From assembly GCF_001420605.1 (NCBI RefSeq), contig NZ_LJIZ01000016.1, positions 372,001 through 436,000 of the forward strand: DNA of 64,000 nucleotides, given 5' to 3'. This stretch comes from Bacillus sp. FJAT-25509. GTDB lineage: Bacteria > Bacillota > Bacilli > Bacillales > Bacillaceae_G. How positions within the stretch are numbered: the stretch's first letter is position 1; every line of letters begins with the position of its first letter. The notes under the pieces are model-generated. The model was not told where the DNA came from. It saw only the letters and a program-made list of their open reading frames with translations, and did not search any database. A program made the translations under genes and the position numbers. Of the stretch, positions 9,110 to 18,320 are shown in pieces.

Positions 9110-9874
9110 ATTTTGTAAGTAGCTTAATGCCTGTTTTGTCTTCTCAATATATTCTATGTCATTATTCGAACACATAAATTTGACATTTGTTTGACCAGTT
9201 TCATTTAATTGGCCATTTTCTCCAAGTAACTGGAATAATCTTTTTACAGTACCATTACTTCCATCAACAATTTGAACATCTTCAGGTAAAATCTTTTTTA
9301 AGATGTTTTTATAAAAAGGATAATGAGTACAACCCAAAACAATTGTTCCATATTGCTCAATATTAAATAATGAAAGTTTACTTTTAAAATAATCAATCAT
9401 AAAGTTTTCATCAAAATTTAATTCCTCACAATAATGAACAAGCTCTGGTAAAGGCAATGAGTCTACAATACTTAGATCGTCCACCCTAGATATAAGCTCA
9501 TTATACTTTGTTTGCTTTAAGGTTAGTGGCGTCGCAAAAACTAATACTCTCTTACCAGTTGTTCTGTTCATTTCAACAGCTGGTTTTACAGCCGGTTCCA
9601 TACCGATAATCGGAAAATCATACATTTCTCTCAATTCATTTACTGCAATACTAGTCGCCGTATTACATGCAATTACTAATGCTTTTACATCTTCTTTAAT
9701 AATCATTTCAACAGACTTTTTTACAAATGCACTTACTTCTTCCTTCGACTTTGTGCCATAAGGAACGTGAAGAGTATCAGCAAAATATAAAAAATCTTCA
9801 TTTGGTAATTTTTTCAGTGCCTCATTTAAGACAGTTAACCCACCAATTCCTGAGTCAAAAAAAGCTATTCTCAT
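9098..9874 (-). CDS. murI: Glutamate racemase
   Basis: Interconverts L- and D-glutamate and supplies D-glutamate for peptidoglycan. The 258-aa protein begins MRIAFFDSGIGGLTV and has both catalytic cysteines in their usual context, ACNTATS (Cys70) and GCTHYPF (Cys182). Asp7 in FFDSGIGG and the FADTLHVPYG loop are also conserved. It stands alone, away from wall genes, in an accessory stretch between rqcH and the marR gene; many Bacillaceae carry more than one racemase, so it may be RacE or a paralogue. Confidence 0.95.
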   Translation of the reverse strand: MRIAFFDSGIGGLTVLNEALKKLPNEDFLYFADTLHVPYGTKSKEEVSAFVKKSVEMIIKEDVKALVIACNTATSIAVNELREMYDFPIIGMEPAVKPAVEMNRTTGKRVLVFATPLTLKQTKYNELISRVDDLSIVDSLPLPELVHYCEELNFDENFMIDYFKSKLSLFNIEQYGTIVLGCTHYPFYKNILKKILPEDVQIVDGSNGTVKRLFQLLGENGQLNETGQTNVKFMCSNNDIEYIEKTKQALSYLQNKKR

Positions 9875-10213
9875 TTCAATTCACCTAATAATTTTAATTT
9901 AATGAAGTCATTTGTGAAAGTGTCAACAAATCATAACATTACTCAATAGAGACAAACTTTTACAAATATATAATACTAAATTAACCTAATTACGGATGAA
10001 TGTAAACTTTTCAGAAAATAGTTAACTCATGAAGGAAAAATTCTCAATTCATGTCAAGCTTGCTATACCTATATTTCTCACTATTCCCTAAACATTCAAA
10101 ATGATTATTTTAGATGAAAAACTCGTTACGTGTATATTTACTACTTGTGGAACAACTTTATTCACTTATATACTTCTAGCCCTCCTTTCACCTATTCTTA
10201 AAATAATGATTTT
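9875..10213. other. Intergenic region, no recognised feature
   Basis: AT-rich sequence between the divergent racemase and marR genes. I see no gene or hairpin. It should hold the racemase promoter. Confidence 0.4.
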
Positions 10214-10254
10214 AATATTGTTGAAACAGAAACAATATTTTATATAATATTGTT
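10214..10254 (+). promoter_or_regulatory. marR promoter with overlapping operators
   Basis: Three 9-bp half-sites alternate: AATATTGTT (10214-10222), AACAATATT (10231-10239) and AATATTGTT (10246-10254). The first two form a perfect inverted repeat with an 8-base spacer. They overlap a promoter, TTGAAA (10221-10226), 16 bases, TATAAT (10243-10248). This layout fits autorepression by the MarR protein encoded just downstream. Confidence 0.8.
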
Positions 10255-10282
10255 AATGAACCAACGGGTTGGAGGATTGACT

Positions 10283-10762
10283 ATGAACAAAGAAGAACAG
10301 CTTATAATGGGTTTTAGGGACGTATTTAACAAGATGGTTTGGCTTAATAAGTTTAAGATGGAAGAGGCTCTTAAAGGGTATCAATCTTCTGAAGTACATT
10401 GTATCGAATACATTGGGAAAAATGTAGATTCCAACGTGACCAAACTTGCTGATTCCTTATATATGACAAGAGGTGCCATTACTAAAATAACAAAGAAGCT
10501 TATAAATAAGGGACTGATTGAAAGCTACCAGAAACCAGATAATAAGAAAGAAATCTATTTTAGGCTTACTGAGCAAGGAAAAGTAATAGACAATATCCAT
10601 GAAGAACTACATAAAAAGTTTCGAGAGCGAGATCAAGCTGTATTTGATCAAATAACCGAAGAACAATTCGACAGTATGCTTAACTTCGTGAACAATTATT
10701 GTAATCATTTAGATGCAGAAATAAAGACACAAGGAATCGATATCGATCGTAAACCGGAATAA
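10283..10762 (+). CDS. MarR family transcriptional regulator
   Basis: 159-aa winged-helix repressor; MarR proteins bind palindromes as dimers and release them on binding a small ligand. The HTH is at about residues 48-75 (VTKLADSLYMTRGAITKITKKL) in broken form VTKLADSLY / TRGAITKITKKL, followed by the wing with DNKKEIYFRLTEQG. The chosen ATG has GGAGG 7 bases upstream; a TTG at 10250 would precede the likely transcription start. The adjacent MFS exporter has the same operator, so the regulator probably controls itself and the exporter. Confidence 0.9.
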   Translation: MNKEEQLIMGFRDVFNKMVWLNKFKMEEALKGYQSSEVHCIEYIGKNVDSNVTKLADSLYMTRGAITKITKKLINKGLIESYQKPDNKKEIYFRLTEQGKVIDNIHEELHKKFRERDQAVFDQITEEQFDSMLNFVNNYCNHLDAEIKTQGIDIDRKPE

Positions 10763-10786
10763 ATTTAAATAGTAAAGATGATCCCT

Positions 10787-10824
10787 AAGCAGCCCAACTC
10801 TATGAGAGAATAGGCTGTTTTTTA
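10787..10824 (+). terminator. Terminator after marR
   Basis: AAGCAGCC pairs with GGCTGTTT around an 18-base loop and runs into TTTTTATTTT. The MFS promoter begins directly after it, so the two genes are separate transcription units. Confidence 0.65.
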
Positions 10825-10833
10825 TTTTAATAT

Positions 10834-10867
10834 TATTGTTGACAAGGAAACAATATCCTCGTACGAT
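10834..10867 (+). promoter_or_regulatory. MFS transporter promoter with MarR-type operator
   Basis: TATTGTT (10834-10840), 8 bases, AACAATA (10849-10855) repeats the operator and spacing seen upstream of marR. It covers the -35 box TTGACA (10839-10844); the -10 box TACGAT (10862-10867) follows after 17 bases. A repressor bound here would block RNA polymerase. Confidence 0.8.
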
Positions 10868-10917
10868 AAATATGTTTCCTAGGAATCAAAATTATCGTTA
10901 TTGAGAGGAGAATATAA

Positions 10918-12153
10918 TTGTTCAAATTTAGATCACTCAAAGAACAGAAACTGGAACAAACCATAGATAAAAAAGCTTTACTTTTCGGTCTAATGTCTGT
11001 CTTTCTTTGCGGAATAGGCTTTAGTATCATCACACCGGTCATACCATACTTAGTACAGCCTTATATCAGCAATCCAGGAGATCAAGCCATAGTTGTTACG
11101 TTGTTGACTTCTGTTTATGCCTTATGCGTGTTTTTTGCAGCTCCCGGACTAGGAGCATTAAGCGACAGATTTGGTCGTCGTCCAATACTTTTAATATCCC
11201 TTTTAGGTTCCGCTATCGGCTACTTAGTTTTTGGCATCGGAGGAGCTCTTTGGGTCCTTTTTGCTGGACGTATAATAGAAGGGATAACTGGCGGGAGCAT
11301 AAGCACAATCTTCGCATATTTTGCAGACATCACACCAAGTGAAAAGCGAACCAAATACTTCGGGTGGGTAAGTGCCGTTGCAGGTGTAGGAGCCGCAATT
11401 GGACCTACTATTGGTGGATTACTTGCCAAGTTTGGCTATTCAGTACCAATGTATTTTGGAGCAATCATAACTTTACTAAATTTTGTTTTTGGAATCTTAT
11501 ATATGCCCGAGAGCCTTGATATAAATAATAGACTAAAAAAGATTACCTTTGTAAGACTGAATCCATTCAGCCAGCTTGTAAACATACTTTCCATAAAAAA
11601 CTTAAAATGGCTACTCATCTCAGCGTTCCTACTTTGGATACCGAACGGATCAATACAGGCAGTTTTTTCACAATTTACAATCGATACATTCAATTGGGAG
11701 CCTGTACTTATTGGACTAATGTTCTCAATTATGGGTGTCCAAGACATCATTTCACAAGGTTTCATCATGCCAAAGCTGTTAATTAAATTTAGTGATTCAC
11801 AAATAGCAACTCTTGGAATGGTTTCAGAAATTATAGGCTACAGTCTTATTGCTGCATCGGCTTTATTTTCATACTATCCTCTTCTTATTGTTGGAATGTT
11901 TATATTTGGGTTTGGTGATTCAATCTTTGGGCCTTCATTCAATGGAATGGTCTCCAAGACTGCTGATCCTAGTGAACAAGGCAGAATCCAAGGAGGTAGC
12001 CAATCTATTCAGGCTTTAGCAAGAATAATTGGGCCGATTATAGGAGGTCAAATCTATGTAACACTCGGTCATGCTGCACCCGCTTTTATGGGTATACTCC
12101 TTATAGCAGTAGCAGCATCAGTATTGAATAAGGGTAGGTTTAAAAATAGATAA
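10918..12153 (+). CDS. MFS drug exporter, TetA/Bmr-like (DHA1)
   Basis: 411-aa transporter with about 12 hydrophobic helices. Motif A is clear at residues 79-90 (GALSDRFGRRPI) after helix 2, and the exporter motif C region GWVSAVAGVGAAIGPTIGGL follows in helix 5, typical of proton-driven drug/H+ antiporters. The start is TTG with AGGAG 7 bases upstream. It has its own promoter with a MarR-type operator. The substrate cannot be read from sequence; a tetracycline-type or multidrug role is only suggested by similarity. Confidence 0.88.
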   Translation: MFKFRSLKEQKLEQTIDKKALLFGLMSVFLCGIGFSIITPVIPYLVQPYISNPGDQAIVVTLLTSVYALCVFFAAPGLGALSDRFGRRPILLISLLGSAIGYLVFGIGGALWVLFAGRIIEGITGGSISTIFAYFADITPSEKRTKYFGWVSAVAGVGAAIGPTIGGLLAKFGYSVPMYFGAIITLLNFVFGILYMPESLDINNRLKKITFVRLNPFSQLVNILSIKNLKWLLISAFLLWIPNGSIQAVFSQFTIDTFNWEPVLIGLMFSIMGVQDIISQGFIMPKLLIKFSDSQIATLGMVSEIIGYSLIAASALFSYYPLLIVGMFIFGFGDSIFGPSFNGMVSKTADPSEQGRIQGGSQSIQALARIIGPIIGGQIYVTLGHAAPAFMGILLIAVAASVLNKGRFKNR

Positions 12154-12185
12154 AGAGTAAACATCCCTAAACATCACCTATAGGA

Positions 12186-12215
12186 TACGGCGGACTAAGT
12201 AAGATACCGCCGTTA
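12186..12215 (+). terminator. Terminator after the MFS gene
   Basis: ATACGGCGG and CCGCCGTTAT pair around a 12-base loop; the following tract TTATTTCTCTCTC is only partly T-rich. Confidence 0.65.
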
Positions 12216-12347
12216 TTTCTCTCTCTATTTCTAATGAGGTGGAATTGAAAGAATTATCTTGATTAATCAAAATATTCTTCAATCCGACAAAATTTATTTT
12301 ATAATGAAGTACATGGTTCATAGATCAAATACAAGGTGGTTAGTTAA

Positions 12348-12980
12348 ATGAAAGAAGAATTACTTAAAATTTTTGATGAATCTGGTAATCATATAGGCGA
12401 AGCCTCTCGAAGTGAAGTACATAAAAAAGGATTATGGCACGAAACATTTCATTGCTGGTTACTTAGTATAGTAGAAGACCAAGCTTCAATTTATTTTCAA
12501 ATCCGTAGTCATCAAAAAAAGGATTATCCGAATTTATTTGATATTACCGCTGCTGGTCATTTATTATCTACTGAAACAGTTCAAGATGGATTAAGAGAAG
12601 TAAAAGAAGAACTTGGAATAGAAGTAAAAATGGAAGATGTAATCCCTCTGGGCATCATTAAAAATTCGATCATTTTAGAAACGATTAATGATCATGAATT
12701 GAGTCATGTTTTTTTACTAAAAAGCAATAAACCTTTTACTGATTTCAACCTACAAAAAGAAGAAGTTTCAGGGATCGTGAAAGCTGATTTTAACCAATTT
12801 TATCAATTCGCACATGGATTAAGAGATACAGTTGAAGTTGATGGTTTTCAAATTACTGAAACAGAGGAAAAAATTCAAATTCAAAAATCTGTAGATAAAA
12901 ATCAGTTTGTTTCACATGAAAGTAATTATCTTTTAGATGTTGTTGAATTAATAAAAAAACATATACATAGTGAATTCTAA
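12348..12980 (+). CDS. Nudix hydrolase
   Basis: 210-aa cytoplasmic protein with a complete Nudix box at residues 70-91: Gly70, Glu76, then REVKEELGI. Nudix enzymes hydrolyse nucleoside diphosphates linked to another moiety. The N-terminal region (EASRSEVHKKGLWHETFHCW) resembles isopentenyl-diphosphate isomerase-like Nudix proteins (YfcD type), so the substrate may not be a nucleotide. The ATG follows AAGGTGG by 8 bases, and a TATAAT lies at 12300-12305. It is monocistronic, ending in a strong terminator. Confidence 0.88.
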   Translation: MKEELLKIFDESGNHIGEASRSEVHKKGLWHETFHCWLLSIVEDQASIYFQIRSHQKKDYPNLFDITAAGHLLSTETVQDGLREVKEELGIEVKMEDVIPLGIIKNSIILETINDHELSHVFLLKSNKPFTDFNLQKEEVSGIVKADFNQFYQFAHGLRDTVEVDGFQITETEEKIQIQKSVDKNQFVSHESNYLLDVVELIKKHIHSEF

Positions 12981-12983
12981 TTT

Positions 12984-13013
12984 TAAGAGCCCTTAATTTT
13001 TAAAGGGCTCTTA
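12984..13013. terminator. Bidirectional terminator between Nudix and DUF4240 genes
   Basis: TAAGAGCCCTT pairs perfectly with AAGGGCTCTTA around a short AT loop. The genes on both sides converge on it. Confidence 0.85.
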
Positions 13014-13051
13014 GTTATATCTATAATTTCCCTAAAAGAAAACAATAATTT

Positions 13052-13609
13052 TTATCCTAATGGATTTTCACCAAATCTTGCCCATAATTTTGGAAACATC
13101 GCTTCTAAACCATCAGAATCTTCTTCATCCCAATCAAATTCCATCTCGCTTGCAGGCATCAGACCTTTTTGTTCCAGTTTTTCTAACAACTCATCATAAC
13201 TTTCATCGTCCCACTCAATATCACCTGTTTTTACTAACGTATATGCATCTTGTCCTACATTTAATAATTCTTCATTTTGAGGATAGCCTTCTTCATCAAG
13301 ATTTTCATCATTTATGTAATTTGCCAAAAACTCATGATTTTCCATTACTTTGTGATAAATTTCTTCACCTTGACCAATTAGCCAACCTCTAAAATAATCA
13401 AATGTATCATCTGAACTTCCACCCATTAATATATACGCAGCTGCCCATAATCTTGATTGATAACTCTCATTCATTAAACCTTGAAAATGCAATTCGAAAT
13501 CCACAATTTCATTTAAGTCTTTTTTACTTAAATCCTCAATTAACCATTCAGCTTGATCTTCTTTATTATTAGACTCTTCAACTAAACTCCAAAACTCTTT
13601 TCTATTCAC
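13052..13609 (-). CDS. DUF4240 domain protein
   Basis: 185-aa acidic cytoplasmic protein. It begins MNRKEFWSLVEESNN and contains WLIEDLSKKDLNEIVDFE, LWAAAYILMGGSSDD and FDYFRGWLIGQGEEIY, the pattern of the DUF4240 family. The function of this family is not established; members often occur near SMI1/KNR4-type or polymorphic-toxin immunity genes, but no such neighbour is visible here. The C-terminal third is rich in Asp and Glu. Confidence 0.8.
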   Translation of the reverse strand: MNRKEFWSLVEESNNKEDQAEWLIEDLSKKDLNEIVDFELHFQGLMNESYQSRLWAAAYILMGGSSDDTFDYFRGWLIGQGEEIYHKVMENHEFLANYINDENLDEEGYPQNEELLNVGQDAYTLVKTGDIEWDDESYDELLEKLEQKGLMPASEMEFDWDEEDSDGLEAMFPKLWARFGENPLG

Positions 13610-13692
13610 GGATTACTCCCCCTACTTCAAGTTAACAAAACAATTTTAATTTTATCATACATGTTCCTTGTTTATTTTATATATATAGAATA

Positions 13693-13718
13693 AAAAACCC
13701 TAAATCATTAGGGTTTTT
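13693..13718 (-). terminator. Terminator of the ABC exporter/GNAT unit
   Basis: AAAAACCCTAA and TTAGGGTTTTT form a perfect stem around a 4-base loop, just downstream of the GNAT reading frame on the minus strand, with further T residues. Confidence 0.88.
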
Positions 13719-13722
13719 AAGT

Positions 13723-14157
13723 TTATTCAATATCTTTACTAAAAGAATAAGAAAGCTTCTTATTCTCCATTTTATGTTCATAAAAACGATGCGCATTAAT
13801 TCTTTGGACACCGGATTGTAGCGTTACTAATTGACAACCATTTCTTTTTCCAAAATCAGAAATAAAATCTAGTAATTTCTTTCCGTATCCATTTGAGCGT
13901 TTACTTTCATCTGTCACTAAATCGTAAACAAATACATGTCTACCGTTATAGAAATTTGTTAAAATACTAATACCAGCGACTGCAACCGTCACTCCTTGAT
14001 CTTCTAACCCAAATAATTGATAGCCTTGTTGTTTCATTTCTTCGTACAAAGTAAAAAATGATTCTTAATTTAAGTGAGTATGAAGTTGTTTTAATACGCC
14101 AAAGCCTTTTCTTAACTCTTCTTTTGTTTCGTAAAGTTTTATTGAAATATTAGTCAT
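13723..14157 (-). pseudogene. GNAT acetyltransferase interrupted by an in-frame stop
   Basis: Reading from the ATG at 14157 (AGGAG 8 bases upstream) gives MTNISIKLYETKEELRKGFG and a further 10 residues, then a TAA at 14067-14065, then the same frame continues as ESFFTLYEEMKQQGYQLFG to a normal end at 13723. With the stop read through, the protein would be 144 aa, normal for a GNAT N-acetyltransferase. The acetyl-CoA site DESKRSNGYGKKLLDF is intact in the second part. So a single nonsense change (for example GAA or CAA to TAA) splits the gene. It lies 22 bases after the ABC genes in the same unit. A sequencing error is the main alternative. Confidence 0.8.
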
Positions 14158-14179
14158 TCTAACACTCCTTTTTATTTTT

Positions 14180-15955
14180 TTACGATACACTAATGACATT
14201 TTCACCAGTTTCAGCTTCTCTTTTAAATAATCTTGAATATACGCCATCTTTTTCTAATAAAGAATGATGTGTACCTTCTTCGACTACTTTCCCATTTTCT
14301 AGTACAACAATTCTGTCCGCTGTTAATACGGTAGATAGTCGATGTGAAATTACGATGACAGATTGTTTTGATTTTCGCTGTTGAATTGCTTCATTTATTT
14401 GTAACTCTGTAATCGGATCTAAAGCCGAACTTGCTTCATCTAGAATAAGTATAGGAGAGTTTTTAACTAAAGCTCTTGCTAACGATAATCTTTGTTTTTG
14501 ACCGCCAGATAATAGTGCACCTCGTTCACCAATTGATGATTCTAAACCTTCTGGTAATGAATTTAGATAGTCTGATAATCCACTATCTTTTAAAGCCTGA
14601 ATCATTTCTTCATTTGTCACTAATTCATTTCCTATACGAATATTATCAGCTAAACTACCATTTCTTAACTGTACATCTTGCGAAACGAACGAGATCGCAT
14701 CCCTGATCCACTTTGCATTTGCTTTTTCAATTGGTAAACCATCTACTTCTATTGTTCCATTATTTAATGGATAAAAACCTAATAATAAATCTACAATTGT
14801 TGATTTTCCAGCACCACTCGGTCCTACTACAGCCACTGCTTCCCCTGGTTTCACATGAAATGACAATCCATTTAACACGAATTCTTCCTTCGTTGGATAG
14901 GCAAATTTAACATCTTTAAATTCAATTAACCCATTAACAGAATTTAATTTTTCACCTTCTTGTACTTCAAATTCTGAAACTTCTTCAGCTAATAATTTTT
15001 CAGAACGATCTAATGCAGGACCAGTTCTACGTACTGATAACCAGTTTCTTAGCATTCTTTGAATTTCATTAGCCGCAATGGTCACAAGTCCACCTGCCGT
15101 ATACATTTGTCCCGTTGTGATTTGATCATTTGAAATCAGTAAAACACTTATAATATAGACAGCTGCTAAAGCAAATCCATTATAGCTACCGATTACGACA
15201 ATTGATTGCATTCTTGCTTTTAATTCGATAATTGATTCTTTAATAAATGATTTACGAATATCTGCAACACTTTGAATTTCATAATCCGTTGCACCAAGAA
15301 TTCTCGAAAGTTGGATCCCTGTTACTGATTCTCGTAATCTTTCTAAATAACGTGACGCTTCCATTCTAGCTTTAGCCGAAGCAATTCTAGTACGAGCTCC
15401 GACTTTATTGGACGTCCAATAAAATAAAACACCTAAAACAACACTAGTAATCATTAAATAAGGATTAATCCAAAGTAAAACAATACTATATATAAATACT
15501 CCTTGAACAGAAGCCATAAAAGTAGAGCCTTCCCAAGCTAAAAAGTTATGAAGTGTATCTGGGTCATCAGAAACTCGAGCTAATAATTCACCAGATTTAG
15601 ATTGATGAAAATATGAATAAGGTAAAATTTGCAAGTGCTTAAATAAGCGTAGTTTTTGCCAGTTTGTAACAGATTTAGCAATATGATGGCAAAAATACTC
15701 ATCAATGACCATTAAAATTAAATCAAGAATTGCAGCAATTAAAAGCAACCACATTAATCCCCATAATAGTGCATTATCATGGTTTGGAATTATATGATCA
15801 ATTAACCAACCCGTTCCTAGAGTAGGTATTAATGCTGCACAAACTTGACTTAAAGCAATTACGAATGAATCTGCAAATACCCATTTTTTATGAGGCTTGA
15901 GAAAGTTTATGACTCTTTTTCCATCACCTATTTTTTTTGTATTTTTCTGCATCAT
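14180..15955 (-). CDS. ABC exporter, fused membrane-ATPase half-transporter (second gene)
   Basis: 591-aa type IV ABC exporter with six N-terminal helices (about residues 20-310) and a C-terminal ATPase: Walker A GPSGAGKST near 378, signature LSGGQKQRLSLARAL near 481, Walker B LILDEASSALD near 500 with the catalytic Glu. It overlaps the upstream ABC gene by 4 bases (ATGA), so the two are translationally coupled and probably form a heterodimer like BmrCD or YfiBC. Both ATP sites look competent, unlike heterodimers with one degenerate site. The substrate is unknown; multidrug or lipid export are typical. Confidence 0.92.
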   Translation of the reverse strand: MMQKNTKKIGDGKRVINFLKPHKKWVFADSFVIALSQVCAALIPTLGTGWLIDHIIPNHDNALLWGLMWLLLIAAILDLILMVIDEYFCHHIAKSVTNWQKLRLFKHLQILPYSYFHQSKSGELLARVSDDPDTLHNFLAWEGSTFMASVQGVFIYSIVLLWINPYLMITSVVLGVLFYWTSNKVGARTRIASAKARMEASRYLERLRESVTGIQLSRILGATDYEIQSVADIRKSFIKESIIELKARMQSIVVIGSYNGFALAAVYIISVLLISNDQITTGQMYTAGGLVTIAANEIQRMLRNWLSVRRTGPALDRSEKLLAEEVSEFEVQEGEKLNSVNGLIEFKDVKFAYPTKEEFVLNGLSFHVKPGEAVAVVGPSGAGKSTIVDLLLGFYPLNNGTIEVDGLPIEKANAKWIRDAISFVSQDVQLRNGSLADNIRIGNELVTNEEMIQALKDSGLSDYLNSLPEGLESSIGERGALLSGGQKQRLSLARALVKNSPILILDEASSALDPITELQINEAIQQRKSKQSVIVISHRLSTVLTADRIVVLENGKVVEEGTHHSLLEKDGVYSRLFKREAETGENVISVS

Positions 15956-17691
15956 ACAGCATTCTCCTTTTCTAGTTCACTGTATTGTGCCATATATAAT
16001 TGATAGTACTGACCTTTTAATGATAATAATTCTTCATGTGTTCCTTGTTCAGCAATACGCCCTTTATCTAATAATAAAATACAATCAGCATCCTTTACTG
16101 TTACAAGTCGATGTGCGATCGTAATTGTTGTACGACCTGGAATTAACTTTTCAAGCGATGATTGTACCTTTTCCTCTGTTTCTCCATCTAATGATGATGT
16201 AGCCTCATCGAAAATTAACACTGGAGGATGACGTAAAATTGCTCTTGCAAGAGCTACTCGTTGTCTTTGACCACCAGATAATTTTAGCCCTCTTTCACCA
16301 ACAATCGTTTCAAAACCCTCTTGTAGTGACTCAACTAAATCAGATAAGTCCGCTGCTTCAACAGCAAGTTTAAGTTCTTCATCTGTTGCATTCGGTTTAG
16401 CATAAAGTAAATTTTGCTTTAATGTACTATTTAAAAGGAAAGTCTCCTGAGAAACGACTCCAATATTTTGGCGTAATGATTGATAATCATGTGAAGATAA
16501 ATCTTTACGATCAACAAAAATTGAACCTGAAGAAGGCTGGTATAATCCGAGTAATAACTGAATTAAAGTACTTTTTCCTCCACCGCTGGAACCAACAATC
16601 CCAATATGTTGACCAGCTTTCATTGAGAACGAAACATCTTTTAATACTTCTTCAGTTGAATTTGGATACGTAAAACGAACATTTTTAACGTCTAGATCAC
16701 CTTTCACTTCTCCAAATTTCGGTAAATCATCAGGCTGTTCTGCAGGCAAATCAAAATACTCATAAATTCTTTGAAGTGCTGGAATTGCTTGTTGAATTGT
16801 TAACGCATTTTCAGCTAAAGAGCGTACTGGCATAAACATTGTTGGGATAAATCCTAAAACGGCGATTAAAGTACCAATTGTAATTTCATGCTGCCAAATC
16901 GAATATCCACCAATCAACATAATGACCCCAGGTGCACCATTATTAATCACATTTCCTAAACGCCAATTAACCTTCCCAATTAAAGCCAAGCGAATAGCAA
17001 ATCTTTTCCAAACAGACAATTTATCTTCTAATTTTTTATTTTCAATATCCTGCGTTTGAAAAGTTCTCACTAAACGAACTGACTCAATACTTTCTTGAGT
17101 ATGATTATACAAATCAGCACTCATATCACGAGCTATAGCTCCCATTTTTCTTACTTTTTTACCAATCATAAAAGAAGGAACTAAATAAATTGCAAATACA
17201 ACTAGCATGACGACTGCAGCAGGCCAATACAACGGAAACACCGCTATAAATGCTGCAATAGCTGCAATTACTTGTTGAATAAAACGTGGTACAACTGTAT
17301 TATTCAAGTTTTGAACAGATTCTACATCATGCGTTAACCTATATAACATATCTCCCCGAGGTGTTGTTGAAAAAAACGTCATTGGTGCTTTTTGAAGCTT
17401 TGTAAATGCACGTAATTGCATATCTGTAATTACATCTAGACCAATTTTTACTTGAATAAATTCTTGTAATGATTCAAAACCGACCTTAAATAAGAATGCG
17501 AGCATAATCCCTAAAATTAAATAAAAAATAATTTTTGAATCAGGACCACCAATAATCTCATCGACCAATTTACCAGTCAAAATCGGCGGAATAATCGCAA
17601 ATGCGCCAGCAATTAATGAACATACAAAAGCAACTAGAAATACTTTCCAATACGGTTTAAAATGATTAATTGTTTCGATTAAAATTTTCAT
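15952..17691 (-). CDS. ABC exporter, fused membrane-ATPase half-transporter (first gene)
   Basis: 579 aa, six membrane helices followed by an ATPase domain: Walker A GSSGGGKST near residue 364, signature LSGGQRQRVALARAI near 469, Walker B LIFDEATSSLD near 490 and the H-loop AHRL. It begins MKILIETINHFKPYW with GGGGGATGG upstream, and overlaps the partner gene by 4 bases. Probably works as a heterodimer with the next gene in the cytoplasmic membrane. No adjacent regulator or immunity gene indicates the substrate. Confidence 0.92.
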   Translation of the reverse strand: MKILIETINHFKPYWKVFLVAFVCSLIAGAFAIIPPILTGKLVDEIIGGPDSKIIFYLILGIMLAFLFKVGFESLQEFIQVKIGLDVITDMQLRAFTKLQKAPMTFFSTTPRGDMLYRLTHDVESVQNLNNTVVPRFIQQVIAAIAAFIAVFPLYWPAAVVMLVVFAIYLVPSFMIGKKVRKMGAIARDMSADLYNHTQESIESVRLVRTFQTQDIENKKLEDKLSVWKRFAIRLALIGKVNWRLGNVINNGAPGVIMLIGGYSIWQHEITIGTLIAVLGFIPTMFMPVRSLAENALTIQQAIPALQRIYEYFDLPAEQPDDLPKFGEVKGDLDVKNVRFTYPNSTEEVLKDVSFSMKAGQHIGIVGSSGGGKSTLIQLLLGLYQPSSGSIFVDRKDLSSHDYQSLRQNIGVVSQETFLLNSTLKQNLLYAKPNATDEELKLAVEAADLSDLVESLQEGFETIVGERGLKLSGGQRQRVALARAILRHPPVLIFDEATSSLDGETEEKVQSSLEKLIPGRTTITIAHRLVTVKDADCILLLDKGRIAEQGTHEELLSLKGQYYQLYMAQYSELEKENAV

Positions 17692-17966
17692 CTATTGCCA
17701 TCCCCCTAACCTGTAACATTTTACAATATTTTCGAACTATTTTCACTATTAAAATTTTTACCAGGATTAAAGTAATGCATGTGTAAAAGAATCGTTGAGT
17801 TATTTTTATGTGGTTTAAAATGATTCTCCCAGTACCTCTTCCCTATCCTAAAATTCTTCGTTATTCCTTTTCTCTGGTCTCAAATACATTCTAATCTTTC
17901 AATTAATCTATTTCTTCATTAAATAGATTGAACATTCGTACACTATTAGTCTTTAGGGACATAAAA

Positions 17967-17994
17967 AAAATCTACAACTTAAGTCGTAGATTTT
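17967..17994 (-). terminator. Terminator hairpin, near-copy of the one at 21668
   Basis: AAAATCTAC(G/A)ACTT and its complement form a 14-bp stem with one G-U wobble on the minus strand and a T run after it. It differs by one base over the stem region from the terminator of the DinB-like gene. The rest of the 311-base gap 17692-18002 shows nothing I recognise. Confidence 0.8.
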
Positions 17995-18002
17995 AAGATT
18001 TT

Positions 18003-18320
18003 TTATTTTTTGAAGATATATAATGTAGACTTATGAAATAATTTTTCCTTTTTCTCTTTCAATATTTTAAAATCGTATGAATGAACTGATTTCCCTTTTA
18101 CTGACGACAAAATTTCATCTACTCCATTCATTTGAACTACCTTTGTTTTTTTGCCAGTTCCCAGAGAATATTGTTCAAAATAATATTTAACTTTCTTTTT
18201 TGAATCATAATTTACCACAAACATTGAATCATTTTTGAAATATGTTTGCTCTCCATAGCGATACGGACCTTTTCGTGGATTTTCAATTGTAAATTTCTTT
18301 TTGACTCTATTACTAGTTGT
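18003..18320 (-). pseudogene. 3' fragment of a duplicate of the 19297-20502 gene
   Basis: From NRVKKKFTIENPRKGPYRYG to SSVKGKSVHSYDFKILK this fragment matches the C-terminal ~90 residues of the 401-aa protein at 19297-20502 almost exactly. It has lost everything upstream. Homology ends near 18320, exactly where an IS1595 transposase remnant on the other strand begins. The fragment runs 17 residues further (ending STLYIFKK) than the intact copy, whose frame stops after FKILK. The ATG at 18344 is a chance codon inside the IS remnant. Confidence 0.85.
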
